Below, piece by piece: positions 51,110 through 59,252 of a stretch of DNA of 64,000 nt. How positions within the stretch are numbered: position 1 is the first letter of the stretch; each line of letters starts with the position of its first letter. The stretch is from assembly GCF_028737315.1 (NCBI RefSeq), contig NZ_JAQZAO010000012.1, forward strand, positions 62,001 to 126,000, given 5' to 3'. The notes beneath the pieces were generated by a model. It had not been told where the DNA came from. It worked only from the letters and a program-made list of their open reading frames with translations, and ran no database searches. A program made the translations under genes and the position numbers. The DNA comes from Actinomycetospora lemnae (GTDB lineage Bacteria > Actinomycetota > Actinomycetes > Mycobacteriales > Pseudonocardiaceae).

Positions 51110-52650
51110 CCGGCACCCTGGCCACGGCGGGCCCCGACGGGACCGCCGCCGATCTCCGGCCACGGCGGTGGCACCGGGCCGTGATCGTCGTGGCCCTCGT
51201 CGCCCTCGCCGGTTCGCTGACGGCCCTCGCGATGCCACGGGGGCCGATCACGCCGGTGGGCGTGGTCGTGGCCATGGCCGTCGGCGCCGCCGTGGGCACC
51301 CTCGCCGGCTTCGTGCTGCGGTCGCGCTGGGCGATGCTCCTCGCGCCGGTGGTCTTCGCCGTGGCCGTCGAGCTCGGCCGGGTCGGCGTCGTGGGGCCGA
51401 CGGTGGACCGCCCTCAGATCTCGACGTTCTTCGGCGTGCTCGTCCTCGTCCTGGGCCGCGGGTTCCACGCGCTGGTCCAGCTGCTGCCGATGGTGCTGGG
51501 GGCGGCGGTGGGCGCGGGGCTCGCACGGCGGCGCTCCGGGGCGGCGGTCGCCCACGCGCGGCGCCGGGCGGCGCAGTGGGCCCGCCGCGGGGTCGCGGCG
51601 CTGGTCGCGGTCGCCCTCGTCGCCGTGGCCGTCGTGCTGACCCGCCCGGGAACGACCGCGCCGATCGTGGACCCAGCCGGTCGCCCGGTGCCGGGCAGTG
51701 TCGCCGAGCTGGCCACCGTCCGTCTCGGCGGCCACGACCAGACGGTGATGATCCGCGGACGCGACGCGAACGCGCCGGTGGTGCTCTACCTCGCCGGCGG
51801 GCCCGGGCAGAGCGACCTGGGCTACGCCCGGGCCTACATGACCGAACTCGAGGACGACGTCGTGGTCGCGGTCTGGGACCAGCGCGGCACCGGTACCTCC
51901 TACGCCGCCCTCGACCCCACGAGCACCTGGACCCTCGACCGCGCGGTCGAGGACACCGCGGAGCTCGCGACCTACCTGCGCGACCGGTTCGGCCAGCAGA
52001 AGGTCTACCTCGTCGGCAACTCGTGGGGCAGCACGCTCGGGGTGCTGGCCGTCCAGCGCCACCCCGAGCTGTTCGCCGCCTACGTCGGCACCGGGCAGAT
52101 GGCCAGCCAGCTCGAGGCCGACCGGATCATCTACGGGCAGGTGCTCGACCTGGCCGCCCGCACCGGCGACGTGGCGCTCACCGAGCGGATGCGGGCCGCG
52201 GGGCCGCCGCCCTACCGCGACGTCTACGTCAACGCGATGCTCATCGACTACTACGACGCCATCGGCCCCTACCCCCGCACCGAGTACTTCCGGACCCAGG
52301 GTCCTCCCGGGATCGACGGCACCGGCGCCGACGAGTACGGCCCGCTGGACAAGGTCAACAAGCTCAAGGCCATGATCGACATGGGGTCGGTGATGTACCC
52401 CCAGCTCCAGGGGATCGACTTCCGCACCCAGGTGCCGCGACTGGAGGTGCCGGTCTACGTCGTCGCCGGGGCCCACGAGCTCACCGCCCGCTCCGGACCC
52501 GCCCGGCAGTGGTTCGACCGGCTGGACGCGCCCGTCAAGCAGTGGATCACCTTCGAGCGCTCGGGGCACGTCCCGCAGTTCGAGGAGTTCGAGCGCTTCC
52601 GTCAGGTGCTGCGCGACGTCGTGGCCCGGCACGGGGTGGAGAACCCGTGA
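51106..52650 (+). CDS. Membrane-anchored alpha/beta hydrolase (proline iminopeptidase-like)
   Basis: A 514-residue protein. The first 190 residues hold five or so membrane helices; the rest is an alpha/beta hydrolase with oxyanion motif LYLAGGPGQSD, QRGTGTS, nucleophile VGNSWGSTLG and late His SGHVPQFEE, as in proline iminopeptidases. The catalytic domain follows the last helix and so probably faces outward. GTG 51106 overlaps the previous stop. Substrate unknown. Confidence 0.85.
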   Translation: MTGTLATAGPDGTAADLRPRRWHRAVIVVALVALAGSLTALAMPRGPITPVGVVVAMAVGAAVGTLAGFVLRSRWAMLLAPVVFAVAVELGRVGVVGPTVDRPQISTFFGVLVLVLGRGFHALVQLLPMVLGAAVGAGLARRRSGAAVAHARRRAAQWARRGVAALVAVALVAVAVVLTRPGTTAPIVDPAGRPVPGSVAELATVRLGGHDQTVMIRGRDANAPVVLYLAGGPGQSDLGYARAYMTELEDDVVVAVWDQRGTGTSYAALDPTSTWTLDRAVEDTAELATYLRDRFGQQKVYLVGNSWGSTLGVLAVQRHPELFAAYVGTGQMASQLEADRIIYGQVLDLAARTGDVALTERMRAAGPPPYRDVYVNAMLIDYYDAIGPYPRTEYFRTQGPPGIDGTGADEYGPLDKVNKLKAMIDMGSVMYPQLQGIDFRTQVPRLEVPVYVVAGAHELTARSGPARQWFDRLDAPVKQWITFERSGHVPQFEEFERFRQVLRDVVARHGVENP

Positions 52651-53573
52651 CGCCCGCAGCCCGGCGCGCGGTGACCGTGCTGACCCTCCTCGTGGGAACT
52701 CTCGCAGCCGTGGCCGCGGCCGCGGGGCTGGCCCTGGGCGGAGGCCCGGGGCGCCAGGTGGTCGTCACCCCGCGCGGCGAACCCGTGGTGCTGGACGGCA
52801 CCGGCCTGTACCGCTGGAGCGGGGTCTTCGCCGCCGCCGGACAACGTGGCACCGACCTGGTCGTCCTCGTGCTGGTGGTGCCCCTGTCGGTGATCGCGCT
52901 CGTCGCGGCGCGCCGGGGATCGGTGCGAGCGAGGCTGCTGCTGGCCGGCCTGCTCGTCGTGGTGCTCTACGTCCACGGCAGCGTCGTCGCCGGCACCATC
53001 GCCCACACCCCGCTCTACGTCGTGTCCGTGCTCGTCGTGCCCGCGGCCGGCGCCGCCGTCGCCGTGCTCGTCGCCGGGATCGACCCCCACGAGCCGCTGC
53101 TCCGATCGGGCACGCCGCGGCGCGGGCCCGGTCTGTTCATGCTCGTCAGCGCGCTGGTGACCGTGCTCGTGTGGGGAGTGCCGCTGATCGCGGCCGCCGC
53201 CACCGGCACCGTCCCGGCCCGCACGGACCTCGCCGCGGCCCCGGTCACCCTCGGGCTCGATCTGGCCGTGGTGACGCCGCTGGTCTCGCTGGCCGCGGTC
53301 CTGCTGCTGCGGGGTGCGCCGCAGGCGCTCCTGCTCGCGGTCCCCCTGCTGGTGCTGGAGGTCTCGCTCGCGCCCGTGATCGCCGCGCAGACCGCGTCCC
53401 AGCTGGCGTCCGGAGTCCGACTCGACGCCGCCGAGATCGCCGGGCCGATCGGGGGCTTCGCGGTCCTCGCCCTCGGCGCCGCGATCACACTCGTCGCGCT
53501 CCTGCGCATCCCTGCCCCGTCGCCCTCTTCATCGTCGCCGTCGACCTCACCGCGCCCGGCGTCGGCCGCCTGA
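52647..53573 (+). CDS. Polytopic hypothetical membrane protein
   Basis: A 308-residue protein with an N-terminal helix, an outward 50-residue loop (VVTPRGEPVVLDGTGLYRWS) and six or seven further helices, ending in a Ser/Pro tail. It overlaps the membrane hydrolase by GTGA, so it is probably its partner. No family recognised. Confidence 0.7.
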   Translation: MTPAARRAVTVLTLLVGTLAAVAAAAGLALGGGPGRQVVVTPRGEPVVLDGTGLYRWSGVFAAAGQRGTDLVVLVLVVPLSVIALVAARRGSVRARLLLAGLLVVVLYVHGSVVAGTIAHTPLYVVSVLVVPAAGAAVAVLVAGIDPHEPLLRSGTPRRGPGLFMLVSALVTVLVWGVPLIAAAATGTVPARTDLAAAPVTLGLDLAVVTPLVSLAAVLLLRGAPQALLLAVPLLVLEVSLAPVIAAQTASQLASGVRLDAAEIAGPIGGFAVLALGAAITLVALLRIPAPSPSSSSPSTSPRPASAA

Positions 53574-53664
53574 ACCGACCGTCGCTCGCCGGACTCGTCG
53601 TCCGAGGGTCGGGGCCGTGAGGCGCGGCCGCCCTGAGTCGCAGGTCCGGCCGACCGGCGCCGGC

Positions 53665-53961
53665 TCAGGTGCGGCGCAGGCTGTTCGAGAAGTACACCGC
53701 GAGCAGGCCCGCCCAGTCCGACTCATCCGCGCTCGGCGCGCCCCCGGGATGTTCCTCCGCGGCGGCGACCGCGGGGTGCGGCCGCCACCTGGCCAGGTTC
53801 TCCGCGAGCTCGCGCACGCGTCGGGCGTCGGTAGCGGCGTCCTCGGCGAACACGCCGTCGATCTGCTCGAGCACGAAGGCGACCCCGCGCAGGATCCCGG
53901 CGGCGTCGTGGAGCGCCGCCGCGGACAGGTAGCGGTCATCGGCCGGCCGTGTCTGGTCCAC
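53665..53961 (-). CDS. Small protein, paralogue of 54153-54452 (unknown family)
   Basis: A 98-residue protein starting at GTG 53961 with GAGGAG 8 bases upstream. Its core, DDRYLSAAALHDAAGILRGV and FAEDAATDARRVRELAENLA, aligns along its length with the next gene to the right (DDSYLSPSTLREAADVLAGL; WAEDAEQDAQHIRLLAEALA). No helix of membrane type is seen and the core is alpha-helical. Unknown family; the pair suggests local duplication. Confidence 0.65.
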   Translation of the reverse strand: MDQTRPADDRYLSAAALHDAAGILRGVAFVLEQIDGVFAEDAATDARRVRELAENLARWRPHPAVAAAEEHPGGAPSADESDWAGLLAVYFSNSLRRT

Positions 53962-54152
53962 GTCGCACGCTCCTCGAGCCCCGGCCAGGACGGCGCGATG
54001 ATCGCCGCTCGTCCGGTGACGAGCCAGGGCCGGAGGTCCCGTCGACCCACGACCCGCCCCGGCCTGCACACCACCGAGATCCTGCGGGGCTGGCGGGAGT
54101 AGCACCCCGGAGCAGCGGTCGTTCCGACACCGCCGGGGCGACTCCGGAGGAC

Positions 54153-54452
54153 TCACGATCCGGACCGGGGGCCCTGACGCAGGTACAGCCCGAGCGTGAT
54201 CTCCCATGCGGGGTCGGGCACCGGACCGGCCACGTCGTCGTGTCGAGGGCGGGGCGACCAGCGAGCGAGTGCCTCGGCCAGGAGCCGGATGTGCTGTGCA
54301 TCCTGCTCCGCGTCCTCGGCCCAGACGCCCTCGACGTGGCCCAGGGCCGTCGCCAGGCCGGCCAGCACGTCCGCGGCCTCGCGGAGTGTGGACGGCGAGA
54401 GGTAGCTGTCGTCCGGACAACCGACCCCACCAGGCTTGTTCTCGAACACCAC
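54153..54452 (-). CDS. Small protein, paralogue of 53665-53961 (unknown family)
   Basis: A 99-residue protein (VVFENKPGGVGCPDDSYLSP... from GTG 54452). It shares the YLS-(T/A)L-x-(E/D)-AA motif, the AEDA-x-x-DA acid patch and the LA-x-x-LARW end with the previous gene; 191 bp separate them. Helical and soluble by appearance. Function unknown. Confidence 0.65.
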   Translation of the reverse strand: MVFENKPGGVGCPDDSYLSPSTLREAADVLAGLATALGHVEGVWAEDAEQDAQHIRLLAEALARWSPRPRHDDVAGPVPDPAWEITLGLYLRQGPRSGS

Positions 54453-54693
54453 GCCTCACCGCCTCGGTCCCCGACGCCCCGTGTCAGACCGATGCACCCG
54501 GGGCCGCACGGGCCTGCTCCCTGTCGATGACCGACAGCGTGGACGGTCTGCGCACCTCGAGCAGGGCCTCTGGTCACCACCCGCCGGACCCGTGGTCCAT
54601 CCGCAGAGGCACCCGTTCGCCCCCCCGGCGGGCGGTCCGGGTCGACGGCACCGCCGGGACCGTCACCGCACTCCGAGCCGGCCGAGCTCCCGG

Positions 54694-54957
54694 CTAGTGG
54701 GACGACCGGCGTGGGGAGGAGCAGGCGGCGCTCGCGTCGGGGGTCGTTCCGGCGTGGTGAGCTTCCCCGCGGATGAGACGGCACCGGTGCGGATCGTGGT
54801 GACCCCCTGCCGGCTCCCACGGAACCTGGCCCTCGGTGCCGTCGGTGAACAGGACGCTGGCGGGGATGACGAATGCCCCGCAGACCTCGCAGCGTCGTGG
54901 GTGTCCCATGTGGAGCCGAAGCACGCGTTCGATCTGGTGATTCCGCAGCGTGCTCAT
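54694..54957 (-). CDS. Small Cys/His protein
   Basis: An 87-residue frame from ATG 54957 (MSTLRNHQIERVLRLHMGHP) with CEVCGAFVIPA and later HHDPHRCR, a Cys2/Cys-His arrangement that could bind zinc. The C-terminal tail is Ser-rich and low-complexity. An in-frame ATG at 55005 would lengthen it by 16 residues. Real-gene evidence is moderate; no family recognised. Confidence 0.5.
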   Translation of the reverse strand: MSTLRNHQIERVLRLHMGHPRRCEVCGAFVIPASVLFTDGTEGQVPWEPAGGHHDPHRCRLIRGEAHHAGTTPDASAACSSPRRSSH

Positions 54958-55129
54958 CAGTGGTGTCCCCCGACCCCGTGGTTGGATCTCCACCATTGGG
55001 CTCACGAGAGGAGCGATGGTTCAAGTCCTCAGGGCTGATGATCTCCTGGCGGTTCGGCTCGGTGGCTAGTCGTTGCGCTCTGCGGACATCGCGCGCGCGA
55101 CCGGACCGCGTCGAGGGCCAGAGTGGTGA

Positions 55130-56350
55130 TCACCTCCCCTCGAACGACACCGCGAACGACGCGCACCCGCGCAGTGGCGCGATCGAGGCGACCTCGGCCT
55201 CCACACCGCTCCGGGTCGTCGCGTGCAGCGGCGCGAAGGGTTCGACGCTGACGACGAGGCGGGCGCCCTTCGTGCGTGCGCACCAGGTGGCGACCAACCG
55301 GCCGTCGAGCAACACCACGCCGGGCGCGCCCGTGGACCGCCAGAGGAGGCGGTGCAGCACCCTGGGCGCGAGGGACGCGCGGTCGCGCAGCTGGAGCAGC
55401 GGGTCGCGCGGCGGCAGCAGTCGGACGCCGGTGACCTGGGGCGGTGAGCACAACCGGTCGAGGTCCTCACCGAGCAACCACCGCGAGCGCCCGTCGACAC
55501 GCACCTCGCAGAGCTCGTCCTCGATCTCGGACCACCACGGTCCCGCGTCACGGGCCGCGATGCCCAGCCATCCCGCCATCTCCGCGCGGGTCGACGGGCC
55601 GTAGCAGCGCAGGTACCGGCGCGCGACGGCCCCGCGAGCAACCGCTGCGTCGAGGGGTGCCGGCGCAGCGTCGAGCCATTGCTCCACGAGCACGAACGGC
55701 AGCGTGCTGCCCTCACGGTGGGCGAAGCACACCACGCGCTCGAGAGCGAGGAGCCGCAGGCAGAAGTGGACGACCGCTTCGCCCCACGACTGGCCCGGGG
55801 CGTAGGGGCCTTCCGCTTCCCAGGTCCGACGTGTCTCGACCGCGAGGTCGTCGGCGATCGCGGCGGCCAGCTCCGCTCCGAGTGCGGTGATCCCCAGCCC
55901 ACGGTCACGCAGGACCTGGTCGATCCGTGATCGGAGGTGCTCGGTGGCCTCGTCGAGACCCATGCCCAACCGCTCGAGGGCGTCCTCCACGCCGACGACG
56001 AACCGGCGCCGGGCCGCCTCGTCCGGCGGCCGGACGCCGGTGGTGAACACGGCGAGGTCGGCGGTGGGGAAGAAGAACGGGGCACCGCGCATGGCCCAGG
56101 TGTGGAACAGGCTGCGGTCCTCGACGGCGGCGGGGATCGTTCCGGGGCCGACGTCGGCCACGCGGGCGTGCAGAGCGATCGCGGCCGAGCCCGGCGGGCT
56201 GTCCTGCAGGCCGCAGGCGCCGGCGGCCGTCAGCACGCCACCGGCGTCGAGGCGGCGGTGGAGGTGATGGGCCCCCAGGCGGTAGGCCATCACCTGGTCG
56301 ACACCCACCTCCGCTCGGCCCGGAGGCCGGCTCGGATGCACAGAGATCAC
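55130..56350 (-). CDS. Winged-helix DNA-binding domain protein (YcaQ/AlkX-like)
   Basis: A 406-residue protein of the HTH_42 family. YRLGAHHLHRRL opens it, VRYLRCYGPSTRAEMAGWLG-like text (RRYLRCYGPSTRAEMAGWLG) and LLPPRDPLLQLRDR are its middle marks, and VVLLDGRLVATW lies in the last part. Members include DNA glycosylases that unhook crosslinks (YcaQ, AlkX/AZL) and uncharacterised relatives; the QxQ or QxD catalytic motif of YcaQ is not obvious here. GTG 56350 overlaps the universal stress gene stop by GTGA. Confidence 0.78.
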   Translation of the reverse strand: MISVHPSRPPGRAEVGVDQVMAYRLGAHHLHRRLDAGGVLTAAGACGLQDSPPGSAAIALHARVADVGPGTIPAAVEDRSLFHTWAMRGAPFFFPTADLAVFTTGVRPPDEAARRRFVVGVEDALERLGMGLDEATEHLRSRIDQVLRDRGLGITALGAELAAAIADDLAVETRRTWEAEGPYAPGQSWGEAVVHFCLRLLALERVVCFAHREGSTLPFVLVEQWLDAAPAPLDAAVARGAVARRYLRCYGPSTRAEMAGWLGIAARDAGPWWSEIEDELCEVRVDGRSRWLLGEDLDRLCSPPQVTGVRLLPPRDPLLQLRDRASLAPRVLHRLLWRSTGAPGVVLLDGRLVATWCARTKGARLVVSVEPFAPLHATTRSGVEAEVASIAPLRGCASFAVSFEGR

Positions 56351-56895
56351 GGGTCGGTGCCGGGCGGAGCCGCCGGGGGCGGCGCGAGGCGGTGCGGGAT
56401 CACCAGCACCGGGCACACGGCCTCCCGCACGCAGCGCGCACTCACCGACCCGAGGAGCGCGGTGCTCGCCCGGCCACGGCCCCGGGAGCCGACCACGAGG
56501 ACGTCGGCCCCGCGGGCGGCGTGGAGGAGGATCCCGGCAGCGTCCGGCCCTTGCGACAGGACCAGGTCGACGTCCGGGACCTCATCCCCCACGAGCTCGG
56601 CGACCACCTCGGTGAGCCGGCGCCGGGCGACCGCCTCCATCTCGGCCAGGTGCGGCGAGCCCGTCTCCTGGTCCGCGACGGCGGCGTCCCAGACGTCGCG
56701 GAGCTTCCACGCCCACACCACCCGCAGAGCACCACCGGTCAGCCGAGCGAGCGAGGCCGCCCACCGGACGGCTTCGGCGGCTTCGTCCGATCCGTCGAAC
56801 CCCGCCACCACGAGGGCGACACCCCGGGCCCGGACCAGCTCGATCCGGTCCCGCGGATCCTCGCCACCGCGCGGTGGGGCTGCCTTCTCGTCCAC
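56347..56895 (-). CDS. Single-domain universal stress protein
   Basis: A 182-residue UspA protein. VVAGFDGSDEAAEAVRWAAS opens the domain and VVGSRGRGRASTALLGSVS is the ATP loop (G-2x-G-9x-GS), intact. GTG 56895 is preceded by GAGGGAG. It overlaps the winged-helix gene and is divergent from a tandem universal stress gene with 103 bp between, so a shared stress promoter is likely. Confidence 0.88.
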   Translation of the reverse strand: MDEKAAPPRGGEDPRDRIELVRARGVALVVAGFDGSDEAAEAVRWAASLARLTGGALRVVWAWKLRDVWDAAVADQETGSPHLAEMEAVARRRLTEVVAELVGDEVPDVDLVLSQGPDAAGILLHAARGADVLVVGSRGRGRASTALLGSVSARCVREAVCPVLVIPHRLAPPPAAPPGTDP

Positions 56896-56998
56896 GACGA
56901 CTCCCTCGGCTGGATACCCGCAGTCGTTCGTCTCCGTACACCACCGTCTCGAGGACCTCCAGTACCCGTGGCAGGCCGGGTGCGGCAGGCTCTCCGGC

Positions 56999-57904
56999 GT
57001 GACCACCGAGATGCCAGATGTGGGGGCGACGGATGCCGGCGGCGAGATGACCGATGGCGCCGCCGATCTCGTCCTCGTGGGGTTCGACGGCTCGCGGGAC
57101 GCCGCGCGCGCGATCGCGACGGCCGCGCTGCTGTTGCCGCAGATGGCCGCGCGAGTGGTGACCGTGTGGGCGCCCGTGTCCCCGGACCCGGTGCTGCGGC
57201 ACCGGGTGACCCGACTTGCCCACACCCTCGACCGCCTCGGCGTCCTGATGGAGCAGGAGTCCGCCGCCGACGCGCAGCAGACCGCAGCCGCGGGAGCGGC
57301 GCTCGCGCGGGCGGCGGGGTGGTCGTCCGAGCCGGCCACCCACCGTGCCCACGCCGACCCGGGTGCCGTGCTCGCCGGGATCGCCGGAGACCTCCACCCG
57401 CGGGCCCTCGTCGTCGGTTCGCGCGGCCTGGGCGGCACGGCGGCGATCATGGGCAGCGTGTCCGACCTCGCGGTGCACCACAGTCCGGTCCCGGTGCTCG
57501 TCGTTCCCCCGCTGCTCAGCCACGAGCGCGCGGCAGCAGCGACGGGCCCGGTGGTGGTCGGCCACGACGGCTCGCCGGGCGCCGAGCACGCGCGGACCGT
57601 GGCCGCCGCCCTGCTGCCCCACCGCGATCAGGTCCTGGCCCACGTGCACGCCGGCAGCACGACGGAGCCGGCCGGGGACGTCCCGGCGGGAGCCATCGAC
57701 CTGCGCGCGCACGGGTGGGGAGCACGTGCGGTCGCGAACGCGCTGGACACGGCCGCCGCGGACCGCGACGCGGCGGTGGTCGTGGTCGGCTCGCGGGGAC
57801 GCTCGGCGCTGCGCGAGATGGTGCTGGGCAGCACGGCGATGGCGGTGCTCCACCACGTCCACCGACCGATCCTGGTGGTGCCGAGCCACCCCTCGGAGGG
57901 GTGA
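56999..57904 (+). CDS. Tandem-domain universal stress protein
   Basis: A 301-residue protein with two UspA domains, close to the one at 24813-25691 (VLVGFDGSRDAARAIATAAL; VVVGSRGRSALREMVLGSTA). Both nucleotide loops look intact (the first is VVGSRGLGGTAAIMGSVS). GTG 56999 is the likely start. It is the last chromosomal gene before the tRNA fragment at 57967. Confidence 0.9.
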   Translation: MTTEMPDVGATDAGGEMTDGAADLVLVGFDGSRDAARAIATAALLLPQMAARVVTVWAPVSPDPVLRHRVTRLAHTLDRLGVLMEQESAADAQQTAAAGAALARAAGWSSEPATHRAHADPGAVLAGIAGDLHPRALVVGSRGLGGTAAIMGSVSDLAVHHSPVPVLVVPPLLSHERAAAATGPVVVGHDGSPGAEHARTVAAALLPHRDQVLAHVHAGSTTEPAGDVPAGAIDLRAHGWGARAVANALDTAAADRDAAVVVVGSRGRSALREMVLGSTAMAVLHHVHRPILVVPSHPSEG

Positions 57905-57966
57905 CGGTCGCCGGCGTCGCGCGTCGAGCTCGGCGAGCAGCTGCCCGTGCAGGCCTCTGACGTGCG

Positions 57967-58008
57967 TGGGCGCGGCAGGATTCGAACCTGCGACCGACGG
58001 CTTGTAAG
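57967..58008 (-). repeat. tRNA 3'-half, putative attachment site
   Basis: On the minus strand the sequence has an anticodon-loop-like CTTACAA (58008-58002), 3' anticodon stem, T-arm GCAGG-TTCGAAT-CCTGC (57991-57975) and acceptor end CGCGCCC plus A. The 5' half with the D-arm is missing and does not occur upstream. Anticodon TAC would make it a tRNA-Val. Such 3' halves are left by tyrosine integrases at one end of an integrated element. Confidence 0.75.
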
Positions 58009-58307
58009 CACTCACCGCCCTCAGGCTGTGCTGACCAGCGAAGATGCAGGTCGCGGTGGAGCGCTGTGCGCACTGTTATCCAGTGGCTAAACGATCACTG
58101 CTGATCATGCTCCCCGCGACGAGCCCTCAGAGCGACGTGACGAGCATGTCGGGGATTGGCCGGGGAGTCTCCGGACCTCAGACTTGCCCGGCGGCCGCCC
58201 TGTTGAGCGCGGCACAACGACGCGTGCGGTCGGGTTCCTCCAGCGCTGTGCCGGACGCAGCCGTCCTCGGCCGCCATCACCGGCCGCGCAGGGCTCCAAG
58301 CAGGGGC

Positions 58308-58523
58308 CTACTCCCCACCGGGCCGACCCGCGACGATCTTCGCCCTGGCCACGAGCTGCATGTCAACGGCAACGGGGGGTCGTCGACGCGGGCCGGGCTG
58401 GACGCCGACGCCGGCGGTGACGGCGGCCGGGTTGTCGAGGGTGCGGGAGACCGGTCCGGGCGGGGGCACGCCGAGCAGGGTGCACCGCTTCGGTTCGACG
58501 ACCAGCTGGTCGTGAGACGTCAC
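58308..58523 (-). CDS. Short hypothetical ORF at island edge
   Basis: A 71-residue frame (MTSHDQLVVEPKRCTLLGVP...) with mostly G/C-ending codons, unlike the rest of the island. No family. The stretch 58009-58541 otherwise shows no convincing gene; it may hold recombined chromosomal debris. Low certainty. Confidence 0.3.
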   Translation of the reverse strand: MTSHDQLVVEPKRCTLLGVPPPGPVSRTLDNPAAVTAGVGVQPGPRRRPPVAVDMQLVARAKIVAGRPGGE

Positions 58524-58541
58524 ATCGGCACCGGATAGCCA

Positions 58542-59177
58542 TCAATGGGACGAGCTTAGAAGAGCAGAGACGTCGCGAAGCGAGTCGACCGCAAAATCCC
58601 CTGCTGCACCGCCAACGCCGACAACCACCGCACCCGCGGATCGACCAGCAGCCACCCCAACGGCACTGTCTTCAACGACAAGGCATTCACGAGGCGACAC
58701 ACCAAGTAGACTGGCCGCCAGCAAGAAACCATCGGGCATGGGCTTCCCCCGAGTTACGTCGTCCGAACAGACAAGGACGGAGGGGTGAGGAAGACCCGCA
58801 GCGTTTATGCGAAGTCGGGCAAGTTCGCTGTAAGCGCCAGTGACAACACCCCACCTCCGGCCCAGACCGTGCAGGCTGCTGACGAGCTCGTGAGCACCCG
58901 GCATGGCGAAGACGTCGTCCAACTCGCCGCACTGAATGACGATCTGCCGTTGCACCGCCTGCTCAAGGTTCAAGTTCGTAGTATGAGCCTGCAGAATGGA
59001 CACGGTGTCCATCACGGTGCGCCCCACGGAGAATTTGCGGACCAGGAGTGGGTCGAGTCCATACTCGTTCGCCCAAGTCATCCAGCTACGATCGATCGCG
59101 GCCGCGGAATCGACGAGGGTGCCGTCAAGGTCGAATAGTATTGCGCGCGCCGGAACAGTACCAACCGTGGGCGCCAT
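58542..59177 (-). CDS. HAD-superfamily phosphatase
   Basis: A 211-residue HAD hydrolase. The nucleophile motif is ILFDLDGTLVDSAAAIDR, motif II lies in WGVVTGAYS, motif III's Lys is in TRGKPMPDGFLLAASLLG, and motif IV is VVEDSAVGV. The alpha-helical cap follows motif I (phosphoglycolate / beta-phosphoglucomutase-like type). It acts on a small phosphorylated metabolite. ATG 59177 has GAGGAGA upstream. It follows the two-TM gene by 75 bp that include a 7-bp hairpin (59200-59223). Confidence 0.85.
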   Translation of the reverse strand: MAPTVGTVPARAILFDLDGTLVDSAAAIDRSWMTWANEYGLDPLLVRKFSVGRTVMDTVSILQAHTTNLNLEQAVQRQIVIQCGELDDVFAMPGAHELVSSLHGLGRRWGVVTGAYSELARLRINAAGLPHPSVLVCSDDVTRGKPMPDGFLLAASLLGVSPRECLVVEDSAVGVAAGRSAGAVVVGVGGAAGDFAVDSLRDVSALLSSSH

Positions 59178-59199
59178 GGCAAAGTCTCCTCATAAGTCT

Positions 59200-59223
59200 G
59201 GTCAGGGATCGGCATGCCTGACC
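59200..59223. terminator. Hairpin between two-TM gene and HAD gene
   Basis: GGTCAGG (59200-59206) pairs CCTGACC (59217-59223) over a 10-base loop. No T run follows, so a terminator or mRNA-processing role is only possible. Confidence 0.35.
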
Positions 59224-59252
59224 TTCCAACAGCCGTACGTCAACAACTCCAA

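Noticed and set aside
57967-58075. Complete tRNA gene
   Set aside because: No D-arm or 5' acceptor strand is found next to the T-arm; only the 3' half is present.
58044-58538. 164-residue plus-strand ORF at island start
   Set aside because: No domain, mixed codon bias, and it overlaps a better minus-strand frame; probably non-coding.
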